DNA from: Bryobacterales bacterium F-183
Lineage (GTDB): Bacteria; Acidobacteriota; Terriglobia; Bryobacterales; Bryobacteraceae
Reading direction: 5' to 3'
Length of the DNA: 64,000 nucleotides
NCBI GenBank assembly: GCA_016865505.2
Contig: AP025252.1
Location: 930,001 to 994,000 of the forward strand
In this document: in pieces, positions 8,128 through 16,902 of the stretch
Numbering within the stretch: position 1 is the stretch's first letter
Layout of the letters: each line of letters opens with the position of its first letter
Notes under the pieces: model-generated
What the model saw: only the letters and a program-made list of their open reading frames with translations
Database searches by the model: none
Told to the model about the DNA's origin: nothing
Position numbers and translations under genes: made by a program

Positions 8128-10365
8128 ATGTCCTCAAAGGCATTGCTTTACTTTGTGGTCGCTGTTTCGGCGGTCTACGCGCAACCATCGCCGCCGCTCC
8201 GCAGCCTAACTTCGGTACGAGACATCGAGCAGAAGTGCGAAGTCGCTTTTCAATGGCTGGAAAGCGGCAAGTCCTCCTCAAGCGCCGTACGTGCCAACAA
8301 CCCTCGTGCGCGCTACGCGCCCAGCTTGCTGCCCATCTTCCGCGACGAACCCATGACCGCCGTGTTCGGCACCCCGTACGACCGTATGGATGCCGCCACT
8401 CGCCTGGACATCTACGACAAGGTCCTGTCCCGTTGCGCCGGCCTCACGGACTCGCGCGGACGCAACAGCGGCGGACGTCCGAATGCGGCGATGACCCAAC
8501 ACATCGTGGCCTTCTCGCCGTACATGAACCTCATCCGTGACGCCTTCCTCAGCCCGGGCGCCGGCGGCGGAGGACAGTACGCGCCGGCCGTCGTTGGACG
8601 GTACCTCGCCGAGGTCCGCGAACAGTCCGCCTGGGCCGCGCAGACGCTGTCCTTCGCCGCCTCCGCACCCGCCACGCTGGATGCCTTTCAACAACTCCAC
8701 ACCCAGCGCGACAGCATCGCGGCAAAGACCCAGTGGCTGGACAGCGCGGAACGTACCCGCCTAACCGATGCAATCGCCCGCCGCCAATCGGACATCGCGC
8801 CGCAGATTGTGGACTCCTGGCTGCGCGACGCTAACGCCGCGCCCAAGAACCTGACCTCCGCGCGAGCCCTGTACACTGCGCGTAGCAGCACCATGCTCCC
8901 GGTGGTTCGCACGCTACCGGCCGCCGGACAAGCGGACTTTGAACGCCGCTACAACGCGTTGCTGGACACGCACCTCGCGCAACCCCTCGCCGCCGACCTT
9001 GCGCGACTGAACGCCATTCCCGCCACCTTGGCGGGAGCCTTGCAACTCACCGGCTGGAAGTCCGCCTTTGACGCCGGTTTCCAACAACTCCGTCAGCATC
9101 CCTCCGTAGCGAATGCCGAAATCGAGTTCCAACGCACTCGCGCTCGCGTCTATTCCGGAGCACTGCCCGCTTGGATGCAGGCCGTCAACGCGATCCCTGT
9201 GGACGGCGCCGCCATCACCGCCAAGCGCCGCGAACTCGAGGCGTTCTTTCCCACCCGCGACGATCGCGCCTTGCCTCAGTTCGCACAGTTTGAATCCCCA
9301 CTTCGAGCCAAAGAAGATCAGCTCCGCATCCGCGCCGAAGCGGACCTGCAACGGCAGGCAACAGCGGCAACCGCTGCGCCAGCACCGCCATCCCGCGTAC
9401 CCGCTAACAACGCGACCCCCGCAACAGGCGGCCGTACCCGCATCGCACCCAGCGCCGCACTCAACGCCAGCAGCCTGAACGTCGCCGGCCTGCAGAACGC
9501 CACATTCTTCAGCAATATCTACAAAGGGGACTTCGCCAACATCGGCCTGACCTCCGACGACATGACCTTCGCGGACCTGTTCTCCGGCTACCTCACCTCG
9601 TTTGGCAAGCACTGCAAAGCGTACCTTCCGCAGGACACCATGGTGCCCATCATGAAGCAGATCTGCACGGCGGAATGGGTGGATGGCTACGGCAATCGCA
9701 AGTCTTGCGCTGAATGGAAGTCGGTACCCACCGGATACTACGCGGACCCCGAACTTTACGCCGTCCGCCAAAAGCTGAACCGGCAGGCGGCAGGCGATAC
9801 CTTGCGCAACGTCGGCAAGATGCTGCTCCGCAAAGAGGCTGCCATTGGGGACATGATGGCGATGGCCGGCAATGCGGTTGCCTTCTCCAACGATCTGGAC
9901 GCGATCGTCCCTCAGAACGGCTGCCCCAGCGCCGCGCTGCTCCGCCTGGAACAGAACCTCAGACAGTTCGCCCTCAACAAGCCGCCCATCCGTATGGGCG
10001 AACTCGGCCCCAAGCTATCCGCCATCGATCCGCTGCCCGGCATGCCCTTCCGCGATCAGGACTACCCGCGTCTCCTCGAGGACCTCATCGCGGCACACTC
10101 CCGGTCCTGGGCAATGAACCGCTACATTCGCGGTAGCGCCGCTGGCGTATCGGTTACCGCGCGCGACGCACAGGGCCGCCCTGCCAAGATCGTCGCCAGC
10201 TACCGCTACAACGGTTTTCAAAACGGTGCCCAAGGGTCCGTCACCCTCACATTTACTGAAGGCATGCCCGAATGCATGTACTTCTTCGACTTCCCGGCGA
10301 CCTGCCGTACCCCGGACCGCGGCATCGCGGCCGCATACTCGAACGGTGGCTACAGTCCGCGTTAG
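8128..10365 (+). CDS. Secreted protein of unknown function, 745 aa
   Basis: I do not recognise this family. The N-terminus is a clear signal peptide (MSSKALLYFVVAVSAVYAQ), so the protein is probably periplasmic or secreted. Residues about 30-410 are Ala/Arg-rich and helical, a low-complexity Pro/Ala/Thr linker follows at about 415-440, and a C-terminal globular part (450-745) has several Cys (for example GKHCKAYL, IMKQICTAEW, RKSCAEWK, ECMYFFDFPATC) that could form disulfides after export. There are no membrane helices after the signal and no recognised catalytic motif. The stop lies inside the next gene's start region, so the two form a pair. Confidence 0.7.
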   Translation: MSSKALLYFVVAVSAVYAQPSPPLRSLTSVRDIEQKCEVAFQWLESGKSSSSAVRANNPRARYAPSLLPIFRDEPMTAVFGTPYDRMDAATRLDIYDKVLSRCAGLTDSRGRNSGGRPNAAMTQHIVAFSPYMNLIRDAFLSPGAGGGGQYAPAVVGRYLAEVREQSAWAAQTLSFAASAPATLDAFQQLHTQRDSIAAKTQWLDSAERTRLTDAIARRQSDIAPQIVDSWLRDANAAPKNLTSARALYTARSSTMLPVVRTLPAAGQADFERRYNALLDTHLAQPLAADLARLNAIPATLAGALQLTGWKSAFDAGFQQLRQHPSVANAEIEFQRTRARVYSGALPAWMQAVNAIPVDGAAITAKRRELEAFFPTRDDRALPQFAQFESPLRAKEDQLRIRAEADLQRQATAATAAPAPPSRVPANNATPATGGRTRIAPSAALNASSLNVAGLQNATFFSNIYKGDFANIGLTSDDMTFADLFSGYLTSFGKHCKAYLPQDTMVPIMKQICTAEWVDGYGNRKSCAEWKSVPTGYYADPELYAVRQKLNRQAAGDTLRNVGKMLLRKEAAIGDMMAMAGNAVAFSNDLDAIVPQNGCPSAALLRLEQNLRQFALNKPPIRMGELGPKLSAIDPLPGMPFRDQDYPRLLEDLIAAHSRSWAMNRYIRGSAAGVSVTARDAQGRPAKIVASYRYNGFQNGAQGSVTLTFTEGMPECMYFFDFPATCRTPDRGIAAAYSNGGYSPR

Positions 10366-10966
10366 TTTCAGAACCGCTGCCTGGCTTTTGATTGCAGCCG
10401 CAGGCGTGTACGTCGCGGTGCTGCCTCCACAGCCGTCACTCGGCTTCGACGCCTGGCTGCGCGCCGAACAAGCAGACCTCGCCTGGACCCAGAACCTTCC
10501 GCCGGTTTACAGCAAACTCGCGCCCGGCAATCGCAACCCGGAGCCGGAATCCTGCCAGCCACGCCAGTGGCCGACCCTGCGCCGCATCGCCAATCAGTAC
10601 CACCCGGGCGCGGCGTACGAAATGCGGTCCACGCCCAGGCCGGACGGGTCCGGCATGCAGGCCACCTACGACGCGCAAGGCAACCTGATTCGCGAAGGCC
10701 TCGCCGCCGGGTCTGCCGATCGTGCCGCGCCAGGCAGTGGCGTGAACCTCAGCCGCATCTGGAACCACATGCAGCGCGACGTCATCCCGTTCATCCGCGC
10801 CGCTCAACTCGACGGCAACGCCGTGCGTCCCACGCTGTTCTACAGCACGTTGAACGCCCCAATTGTCCACTTTGGACCCCATTTGCGCGCGTATTCTAAG
10901 GTCCGTCCCACGTTTGGACCCGTACGCGAAATCCCGCCCGGCACCTGTATCGCATCCGCCCCGTAA
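10346..10966 (+). CDS. Secreted or membrane-anchored protein of unknown function
   Basis: A 206-residue protein read from GTG 10346, which overlaps the end of the 745-residue gene by 20 bases. The open frame extends back to 10226, but only the GTG start places a hydrophobic signal/anchor (WLLIAAAGVYVAVL) near the N-terminus. The rest is soluble, Pro/Arg-rich, with RIWNHMQRDVIPFIRAAQ as the best-conserved-looking helix and a Cys pair (ESCQPRQ and PPGTCIA). I do not recognise the family. Overlap and direction suggest translational coupling with the upstream secreted protein. The exact start is uncertain. Confidence 0.6.
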   Translation: MATVRVSFRTAAWLLIAAAGVYVAVLPPQPSLGFDAWLRAEQADLAWTQNLPPVYSKLAPGNRNPEPESCQPRQWPTLRRIANQYHPGAAYEMRSTPRPDGSGMQATYDAQGNLIREGLAAGSADRAAPGSGVNLSRIWNHMQRDVIPFIRAAQLDGNAVRPTLFYSTLNAPIVHFGPHLRAYSKVRPTFGPVREIPPGTCIASAP

Positions 10967-10976
10967 GCTGATTGGA

Positions 10977-11016
10977 TTTTCCGAAATTCATCGCGTAATC
11001 CAGTGAAATCGGAAAA
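10977..11016. promoter_or_regulatory. Inverted repeat before the GNAT-fusion cassette
   Basis: Perfect 8-base arms, TTTTCCGA at 10977-10984 and TCGGAAAA at 11009-11016, separated by 24 bases, in the 55-base gap just before the ATG at 11022. The gap is visibly AT-richer than the flanking genes. It may be an operator or a 5'-UTR stem that hides the ribosome-binding site. It is a separate promoter region for the cassette rather than read-through from the secreted pair, by inference. Confidence 0.35.
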
Positions 11017-11021
11017 CAATT

Positions 11022-11912
11022 ATGCCAAGCGCAGCGTTCGTCGTCCGCGGGCCTCAGATTCAGGCAATGGAGGCCGAGTACCGGAAGCACATCATCCATA
11101 CAGTTGCCTGGAACCTTCGTATTTCCGCGCCTCACGCCATCGCCGGACTCTCGCCGGCCGAGGTCGAACTGCGCCTGCAAGCGGCACTGCACGGCGCCAT
11201 TCGCTACAACCTTACAGACCCTGCCGACATAGAAGCTTTTGCACGTCTTTGTTTTGTTATTGGTCCATATTTTGATCGTTACGAAAAGTTCCGTCGCGCC
11301 TTTGCCGCCGCCACACAACCAGGCTCAAACTTCAGCATGATCGAGGTCCTGATGGTCGCCACGCCAGAGGACTGGTGTCGCGCCGCCCAAGCGGACATCC
11401 TGTTGCGTTCGCAAGAGCAATCCCACACTTCGGCCGAGCGCATACCCATACGGCTCGAAACCTTGGCGCCCCATCACGCGGAAGCCTGGTTCCAGGGCGT
11501 GTCGCACCCCGATGTCTGGCGTTTGGGAGGTCTGCAGCCACCGGCTTCGGCCAAAGACGTACGCGACTGGATTGAGGGGACGCGTACGCATCCACAGCCC
11601 GGTAACTATCGCTTTGCTTTGATCACCAAGCAGACCGGCACATTCGCCGGTGCCGCCCGCATCTGGAAGAGCCAGGACGAGGATTGCGTCTACATGTCCT
11701 ACTGGGTGGTGCGGGACCAATGGAGCAAAGGCATCGCCACGCAGGCCGTCAGGCAGTTGCTCGTCTATCTGGGTCCAGGCATCACGCAGCCTGTCCGGCT
11801 GAAGATCGACTCCGGCAACCTGCCGTCCCTTCGAGTAGCGGAAAAGTGCGGTTTTGAAGCGATCTCAACCGAGTCCGGCATCACGCTGCTGGAGCGGCGT
11901 CATCATGGATGA
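11022..11912 (+). CDS. Unknown N-terminal domain fused to GNAT acetyltransferase
   Basis: A 296-residue two-domain protein. Residues about 141-290 are a GNAT N-acetyltransferase of the RimJ/RimL (Acetyltransf_3) type: RLETLAPHHAEAWF at its start, the acetyl-CoA loop RDQWSKGIAT at 231-240 and the late SLRVAEKCGFEA helix. Residues 1-125 form a separate helical domain (HGAIRYNLTDPADIEAFARL, then a GPYFD segment) that resembles small proteins I recall from type VI secretion or polymorphic-toxin loci in other bacteria; that resemblance is from memory and needs a profile search. It overlaps the next gene by 8 bases. Acetylation target unknown. Confidence 0.7.
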   Translation: MPSAAFVVRGPQIQAMEAEYRKHIIHTVAWNLRISAPHAIAGLSPAEVELRLQAALHGAIRYNLTDPADIEAFARLCFVIGPYFDRYEKFRRAFAAATQPGSNFSMIEVLMVATPEDWCRAAQADILLRSQEQSHTSAERIPIRLETLAPHHAEAWFQGVSHPDVWRLGGLQPPASAKDVRDWIEGTRTHPQPGNYRFALITKQTGTFAGAARIWKSQDEDCVYMSYWVVRDQWSKGIATQAVRQLLVYLGPGITQPVRLKIDSGNLPSLRVAEKCGFEAISTESGITLLERRHHG

Positions 11913-13269
11913 CCCCTCCAGCGGAAGGTCCCGTAAGATCGCGGAGGATGCGGCGACGGTCGTCCGCAATTACCTCGGCCTATCGCCCAACAAGAACCTC
12001 ACGGCCACACAGCTGATTGACGAGCTGGAGAAAAAGATCAAGGCAATCCGTCCCAAAGAGCATGCTGCGGTTCGAGAGGGTTGCCTCGCGATTCTGGCCT
12101 GCAAGCACGTCTTAGGCGACCTCAAGCGGCTGAACGAACTCCTTCTTCTGCTCAGGGAAAGAGAGATTCTGGAAAGCTGCCCCAAGCTCTGCATTACCTT
12201 CCAGGATCTCGCGTGGGACGACTACTACACCGGCGGCAACATCAAGTACCCAGATGTCCGTGCACTCCAAGCGAAATGCTGCAAGCCGAACGACATCGTT
12301 CAGAAGATGCAGCTATTCTTCCTTCTCCAGAACGACCGCCGCCAAAAGTGTACCTTTGTGCCCGCGTCGATCAGCGATTTCAACGACGACGACGAAGAGA
12401 AAAAGAAATGTCCGGCGCTCTTGATACCGTCCAGCGGCAAGCACGGCAAGTGGCTGGGCGAGGCACTGGCCAAGCCCAAGGAGTTCTGGTGGGTTCGCTG
12501 CTTGGAGTTCTGCCGTGTCATCTTTCTGGTTTCTGCCGACGAGGCAGCGGACTATGAGCAGTTCGCCAAGTGGAAAATCGATGTCGTTACCTATACTGGC
12601 TTCGGGATGGGCTGCGGCCGGGCGGCGGGCATTGCATTGGCAAAAAAGCTCAATCGCGTCTGCATGATGACGGACGACCGTACGGTGGACTTATTCTGGA
12701 ACGAAACATCGGTAACGAAAGATGACATGGCCAATCTAGCGAAAGCTTTTCGCAAGGCCCCATTCATCAACGGTGTTCTACCGAAGGGCGAGTTGAATAT
12801 TCTGACCATCATCAACCCGGCTGCGCCACAACACGTGACCTTCTCGCCGTTCTTTATTGCTTCGAAGGAAGACAAAGCACTTCACCTCTTCTGCAAAATG
12901 TTCGAAGCGTACTTGAATGACCAAAAGGCGCCTTGCCCGATCAGCAGGACCTCCGGAAACCTACGGGTTGGATTCGACGGCGCGAACCCGAACTACGAGA
13001 ACACGGCGGCGAAGTACGAGGGATCCAAGGGCGAGGCTCTCGCCAAGGTCACCAAATGCGATCTCTACAAATCCACTGACGAAGTACCGCTGGTTTGGGA
13101 CTACCTGAAGGGAAAGAAAGGCTTCCTCAACCTCTGGGACGCCATCAAAATGCAGGACTCCGCCATGTACCTGCTCCTCAAGGAAATCCACGATCACCTG
13201 ACTAGCGGAAAGGCGTCCGCAGAGGACTGGGACGCCTTCGATGCCTATATCCGGCCTTGGTTCACCTAA
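11905..13269 (+). CDS. Unknown protein with possible TAGT/GREB1-like glycosyltransferase core
   Basis: A 454-residue protein from ATG 11905, overlapping the GNAT-fusion gene by 8 bases. Residues 1-100 are helical. Residues about 190-330 show beta-strand/helix alternation: VIFLVSADEAADYEQF (205-220), a Gly-rich helix start GFGMGCGRAAGIALAKKL (232-249), and a strand ending in an acidic pair, MMTDD (254-258). This order (strand, E/D-x-x-x-Y helix, Gly-rich N-G-x-G-x-x-R-like turn, D-D) recalls GT-A fold TET/JBP-associated glycosyltransferases related to GREB1, but this is pattern recognition only. Cys-rich and Lys-rich composition differs from neighbours, and GTAC is about half as frequent as in the flanking genes, hinting at transfer. 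No signal peptide or membrane helix. Confidence 0.5.
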   Translation: MDDPSSGRSRKIAEDAATVVRNYLGLSPNKNLTATQLIDELEKKIKAIRPKEHAAVREGCLAILACKHVLGDLKRLNELLLLLREREILESCPKLCITFQDLAWDDYYTGGNIKYPDVRALQAKCCKPNDIVQKMQLFFLLQNDRRQKCTFVPASISDFNDDDEEKKKCPALLIPSSGKHGKWLGEALAKPKEFWWVRCLEFCRVIFLVSADEAADYEQFAKWKIDVVTYTGFGMGCGRAAGIALAKKLNRVCMMTDDRTVDLFWNETSVTKDDMANLAKAFRKAPFINGVLPKGELNILTIINPAAPQHVTFSPFFIASKEDKALHLFCKMFEAYLNDQKAPCPISRTSGNLRVGFDGANPNYENTAAKYEGSKGEALAKVTKCDLYKSTDEVPLVWDYLKGKKGFLNLWDAIKMQDSAMYLLLKEIHDHLTSGKASAEDWDAFDAYIRPWFT

Positions 13270-13275
13270 AGCCGG

Positions 13276-13707
13276 CTACTTCTTCGCCGTTACCGTAATC
13301 TCAATCTTCGCCGTACCCACCAGCTTCGCCACGCCCACCGTCGTCCGCACCGGCCGCGGCTCCGGGAAGTACGTCATGTACACCGTGTTCATCCGCCCGA
13401 ACAGCTCCATGTCCGTCAAGTACACCTGGACAGATACCGCATCCTTAAAGTCATATCCCGCGGTCTTAAGTATCTTGCCCACGTTCTCCAGCGTATTCTT
13501 GACCTCTTCCTCGAAATTGTCCGGAATCTTGCCCGTCTTGCTGTCGCTACCGGTCTGCCCCGCGACGTAGAGAGTACCATCCGAGGTTAGGATTCCAGGA
13601 CTAAAGGGCCGTCCCGCAGGCGTACCCGGTGGCGTAACAGCCTTCTTCTGGGCCAGTAGAGCCGTCGAACCGGCCGTCAAAAGCAGCGCACATAGGAGAA
13701 TTCGCAT
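13276..13707 (-). CDS. Exported RidA/YjgF family protein
   Basis: A 143-residue Rid-family (YjgF/YER057c/UK114) protein. Cytosolic RidA hydrolyses reactive enamine/imine intermediates from PLP enzymes. The ATG at 13707 starts a signal peptide (MRILLCALLLTAGSTALLAQ); the longer open frame begins at 13761 without family support. Family features are GTLYVAGQTG, the NTLENVGKILKTAGY helix, VQVYLTDM and the final RTTVGVAKL with the Arg that normally contacts the substrate carboxylate. Export is unusual for the family and makes a classical RidA role doubtful. It converges on the cassette gene, ending 6 bases after its stop. Confidence 0.85.
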   Translation of the reverse strand: MRILLCALLLTAGSTALLAQKKAVTPPGTPAGRPFSPGILTSDGTLYVAGQTGSDSKTGKIPDNFEEEVKNTLENVGKILKTAGYDFKDAVSVQVYLTDMELFGRMNTVYMTYFPEPRPVRTTVGVAKLVGTAKIEITVTAKK

Positions 13708-13837
13708 ATCTGGACAGTGTACCGAGAGATGGGCGTTAACCCATCCAAGTACTATCCCCAATTTCCAACTCGGATTCTATTTGACATCCACAGGCCGCCT
13801 GCCAACATGAATTCGGAGGCGGAAGTCGAACGAACAG

Positions 13838-14197
13838 ATGTCCACAAATGATAAAAAGAGCGGCAAGTCGGAAGACCGCAGAAGCGCAGATCGTTTCCCC
13901 ATTGAGCGCGAGGTCCGCTACCGGCCCCTCAGCACTCGCAAAGGCGTAGAAGAGCCCGGCACCGGCAAAACCATCAACATGAGCAGCACCGGCATACTCT
14001 TTCAAACTGACCGTATGCTCCTGCCCGGCCACCGTCTGGAACTCGCCGTCAGCTGGCCGGCCCAATTGAACAACAGCTGCCCCCTCAAGCTCGTCGCCAA
14101 AGCCAAAGTGGTTCGTACTGTTTCCGACACCATGGCCGCCGTGGAAATCCTGCAGTACGAATTCCGTACCCAGTCCAAAGCTACGCTTTCTTTGTAG
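13838..14197 (+). CDS. PilZ domain protein
   Basis: A 119-residue single-domain PilZ protein, the family that binds cyclic-di-GMP. The first signature lies near residues 14-23 (RRSADRFPIER, an R-x-x-x-R-like arrangement) and the second is INMSSTGILF, matching the D/N-x-S-x-x-G motif. There is no other domain, so it probably acts as an adaptor for motility, exopolysaccharide or transcription. The 3' end overlaps the convergent ligD gene by 17 bases. It is divergent from ridA across 130 bases, where a TTGACA hexamer at 13781-13786 could serve as a -35 element, though I see no good -10. Confidence 0.85.
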   Translation: MSTNDKKSGKSEDRRSADRFPIEREVRYRPLSTRKGVEEPGTGKTINMSSTGILFQTDRMLLPGHRLELAVSWPAQLNNSCPLKLVAKAKVVRTVSDTMAAVEILQYEFRTQSKATLSL

Positions 14198-16766
14198 TGT
14201 TCTGCAGCAACGCCGGCAGCCGTTCCATTGCGTTTTCCAGCCGCTGCGGCCGCGTGCGCGTACCTTCAAATAAATCGCCGGTCCGGTCAAACCTTGCCAT
14301 CGCATTGCGTATGTGGAACTGCCTGGGGCTCAGCCCAGGCACAACCTCGCTCCAATCGAGCGGCGTCGCCACCGTCGCCCCCGGCCTTGCGCGAGGCACA
14401 TAAGGCGCAGAAATCGTCTTGCCGCGGCCGTTCTGCAGATAATCAAAGTACACGCGATTCTTCTCGCGCTTGTTTACTGACCTCGGCGTCGTAAACAGAT
14501 CCGGCCGCTCCGTCGCCACAATCCGCGCAATGATCTCGCAAAACGCCTTCGATTGGTCGTACGAGTACACAGGCTCCAGCGGGATGTACAAATGCATGCC
14601 GTTGCCGCCGGTAGTCTTCGGATAGCATTCAAGCTCCAGTAGTTCCAGCTTGCGCCGCACCAGATGCGCCGCCTCTACAATCTTGTCGAACCCGCACTCA
14701 TACGGGTCCAGATCGATCAGGATAAAGTCCGGGTTGTCCAAGGTCTCCACACGGCTCATCCACGGATTCTGATCGATACAACCCATGTTCGCGAGCGTCA
14801 ACAGTTCGGCTTTGCTGCCACCGATAATCTGCTGCCGCTCATGCCCGTCTTCCGCGATGATCGTTTCCACCCGCATCCAGGATGGGAAGCCTTTTTCGGC
14901 ATGCTTTTGGAAGAAGCCCTCGCCCTCAATCCCCTCCGGGTACCGCCGCAGCGACAGCGGCCGGTCTTCCAGGTACGGCAGCAGCAAATCCGCGACATCG
15001 TTGTAGTAATTCACAAGGTCGCGCTTATAGTACGCCTCGCTCCAATCGGTCGCCGGATAGTACAGCTTGCCGGGATTGGTAATCGTCACCCGGTGCCCCT
15101 CCACCGTGAGCGACGTCTCCTTGTCACCAGTCACAATCGGCTCATGCTCAGGAGGCGGCGCCGTAGCTTGGCCTGCGGGAGACTTGGTGGCATCGGCCGG
15201 ATACACATCGGGCCGCAGACCCACAAACACCGGCGCGCGCAACCGGTCCTCCAGGGTCCAGGAGTGATACCGCACGGTTGCCACTAGCTCCGGCTTCGTC
15301 CAATGGCATTTTTCGGGGATTTTGGGCGTCTTCTCAAACGGACACTTTGGGATCTCGATCGGTTGCAACCGCGTAAAGATGTCTTCCATCAGCCGACGGT
15401 CAAACCCCGTACCTACCAGCCCGCAAAACGCGAGTACACCGTCCTCGCCGTACACACCCAGAATCAGCGCACCAAAAAAGTCACGCTCTCCATCCGTGTA
15501 CCCGCAGATCACAAACTCCTGCTCGTTGAAGACCTTGAACTTCAGCCAATCCTTGCTACGCCCGCCCACATACCGGGACTGTGCACGCTTGGCCATAATG
15601 CCTTCCAAGCCCTGCTGCTTGGCCAGCGCAAACAACTGGTCACCAGTCACATCAAAGTGATCCGAATACTTCAACACCGCATTCGGATCCAGAATCAACT
15701 GCAGCATCCGCTTGCGCTCAATAAGCGGCGTATTCCGCAGATCGTACCCATCGAGATAGATCAGATCAAAAGCAAAATACAGCGCCGGCTGCTTCTTCGC
15801 AAAGCTCGCAGCAGCACTGGCATCCGCCACCATGATGCGAGGCTGCAGCCGTTGGAACGACGGCCGCCCCTGCTCATCGAGCGTCGTGATCTCGCCATCC
15901 AGAATCGCCGTATGCTGCGCCCGTACGCACTTGTGCAGTTCCATCAACTCCGGATACTGCTTGTTCATCGCGCTGCCCTGGCGCCCGATAAAGCTCGTCG
16001 TACCTTTGTCGCAATCGATACAGGCAAACGCGCGAACCCCATCCCACTTGATCTCAAACAGCCAGTCCTTGCCGATCGGAATCTGCTCACCAATCGTCGA
16101 CAACATGGACTCCAGCTTCTTCGGCTCAGGACTCTCAACCGCCCCTGTTAAATTCTTAGCAGAGATTGAAGCCGGCTTCACCGTCCGCGCCGGCATCTCA
16201 TGCGCGATCTCATCCTGCGTACGCCCCGTGGCCACCGAAAGCGGCATCGAATCCACGTTCCACTTGGTTACCGCCGCCGCGTCTTTCTTCTTGATGAGAA
16301 GCCATTCATTGCCTTTTTCCGACTTCTTCATCTTGACCACGGCAAACTCGCCCTTGAGCTTATGCCCATGCAGCCGGAACTTAAAGTCACCGCGCTCAAT
16401 CTGCTTCCGCGCCGGGACTTTGTCGTCCAGCAGCGTGTACGTGCCAAGGTCCCACAGCATCATGGACCCGCCGCCGTACTGCCCCTTGGGGATGTTGCCC
16501 TCAAACGTCGCGTACTCGATCGGGTGGGGCTCCACATGCACCGCTAAGCGCTTCTCCGCAGGATCGAGCGTAGGCCCTTGCGGCACCGCCCAGGACTCCA
16601 GCACCCCGTCTACTTCAATGCGAAGGTCATAATGCAGCCGCGACGCCGCATGCCGCTGCACACAAAAGACATTCCCAGGCGCGGTCCCCGCAGAAGGTCC
16701 CGGCTCCGGCGTCTTGTCGAAGCTACGTTTCTCCTCGTACTTTTTGAGGTGTTCCAGCGGCGGCAC
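14181..16766 (-). CDS. ligD: DNA ligase D (phosphoesterase-ligase-polymerase)
   Basis: An 861-residue multifunctional NHEJ ligase. Domain order is 3'-phosphoesterase (about 10-170; RHAASRLHYDLRIEVDG), ATP-dependent ligase (about 215-520; adenylated Lys240 in EIKWDGVR) and primase-polymerase (about 560-850; NPGKLYYP, DLDP metal motif, KTTGGNGMHLYIPL). The start is GTG 16766, which places LEHLKKYEEKRSFDKTPEP at the N-terminus as in other LigDs; the frame is open to 17054 but the extra 96 residues look non-coding. LigD normally works with Ku, and no ku gene is in this window. Full length, no missing catalytic motif seen. Confidence 0.93.
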   Translation of the reverse strand: MPPLEHLKKYEEKRSFDKTPEPGPSAGTAPGNVFCVQRHAASRLHYDLRIEVDGVLESWAVPQGPTLDPAEKRLAVHVEPHPIEYATFEGNIPKGQYGGGSMMLWDLGTYTLLDDKVPARKQIERGDFKFRLHGHKLKGEFAVVKMKKSEKGNEWLLIKKKDAAAVTKWNVDSMPLSVATGRTQDEIAHEMPARTVKPASISAKNLTGAVESPEPKKLESMLSTIGEQIPIGKDWLFEIKWDGVRAFACIDCDKGTTSFIGRQGSAMNKQYPELMELHKCVRAQHTAILDGEITTLDEQGRPSFQRLQPRIMVADASAAASFAKKQPALYFAFDLIYLDGYDLRNTPLIERKRMLQLILDPNAVLKYSDHFDVTGDQLFALAKQQGLEGIMAKRAQSRYVGGRSKDWLKFKVFNEQEFVICGYTDGERDFFGALILGVYGEDGVLAFCGLVGTGFDRRLMEDIFTRLQPIEIPKCPFEKTPKIPEKCHWTKPELVATVRYHSWTLEDRLRAPVFVGLRPDVYPADATKSPAGQATAPPPEHEPIVTGDKETSLTVEGHRVTITNPGKLYYPATDWSEAYYKRDLVNYYNDVADLLLPYLEDRPLSLRRYPEGIEGEGFFQKHAEKGFPSWMRVETIIAEDGHERQQIIGGSKAELLTLANMGCIDQNPWMSRVETLDNPDFILIDLDPYECGFDKIVEAAHLVRRKLELLELECYPKTTGGNGMHLYIPLEPVYSYDQSKAFCEIIARIVATERPDLFTTPRSVNKREKNRVYFDYLQNGRGKTISAPYVPRARPGATVATPLDWSEVVPGLSPRQFHIRNAMARFDRTGDLFEGTRTRPQRLENAMERLPALLQNTTKKA

Positions 16767-16902
16767 AAACTCTAGGATACTGGCCGACAACAAAGAGATG
16801 CGTGCTGATGTAGCTACTTTTGCTATTGTCCGCAAAGGCCCTTCAACGCATAGAAAGCGTCGACAGCGTTTTAGAAGAGTATAGGCCCGAGGGAGGTGTC
16901 GC

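Noticed and set aside
15303-16151. 282-codon open frame antisense to ligD
   Set aside because: Low-complexity translation without motifs; ligD catalytic motifs occupy the other strand.
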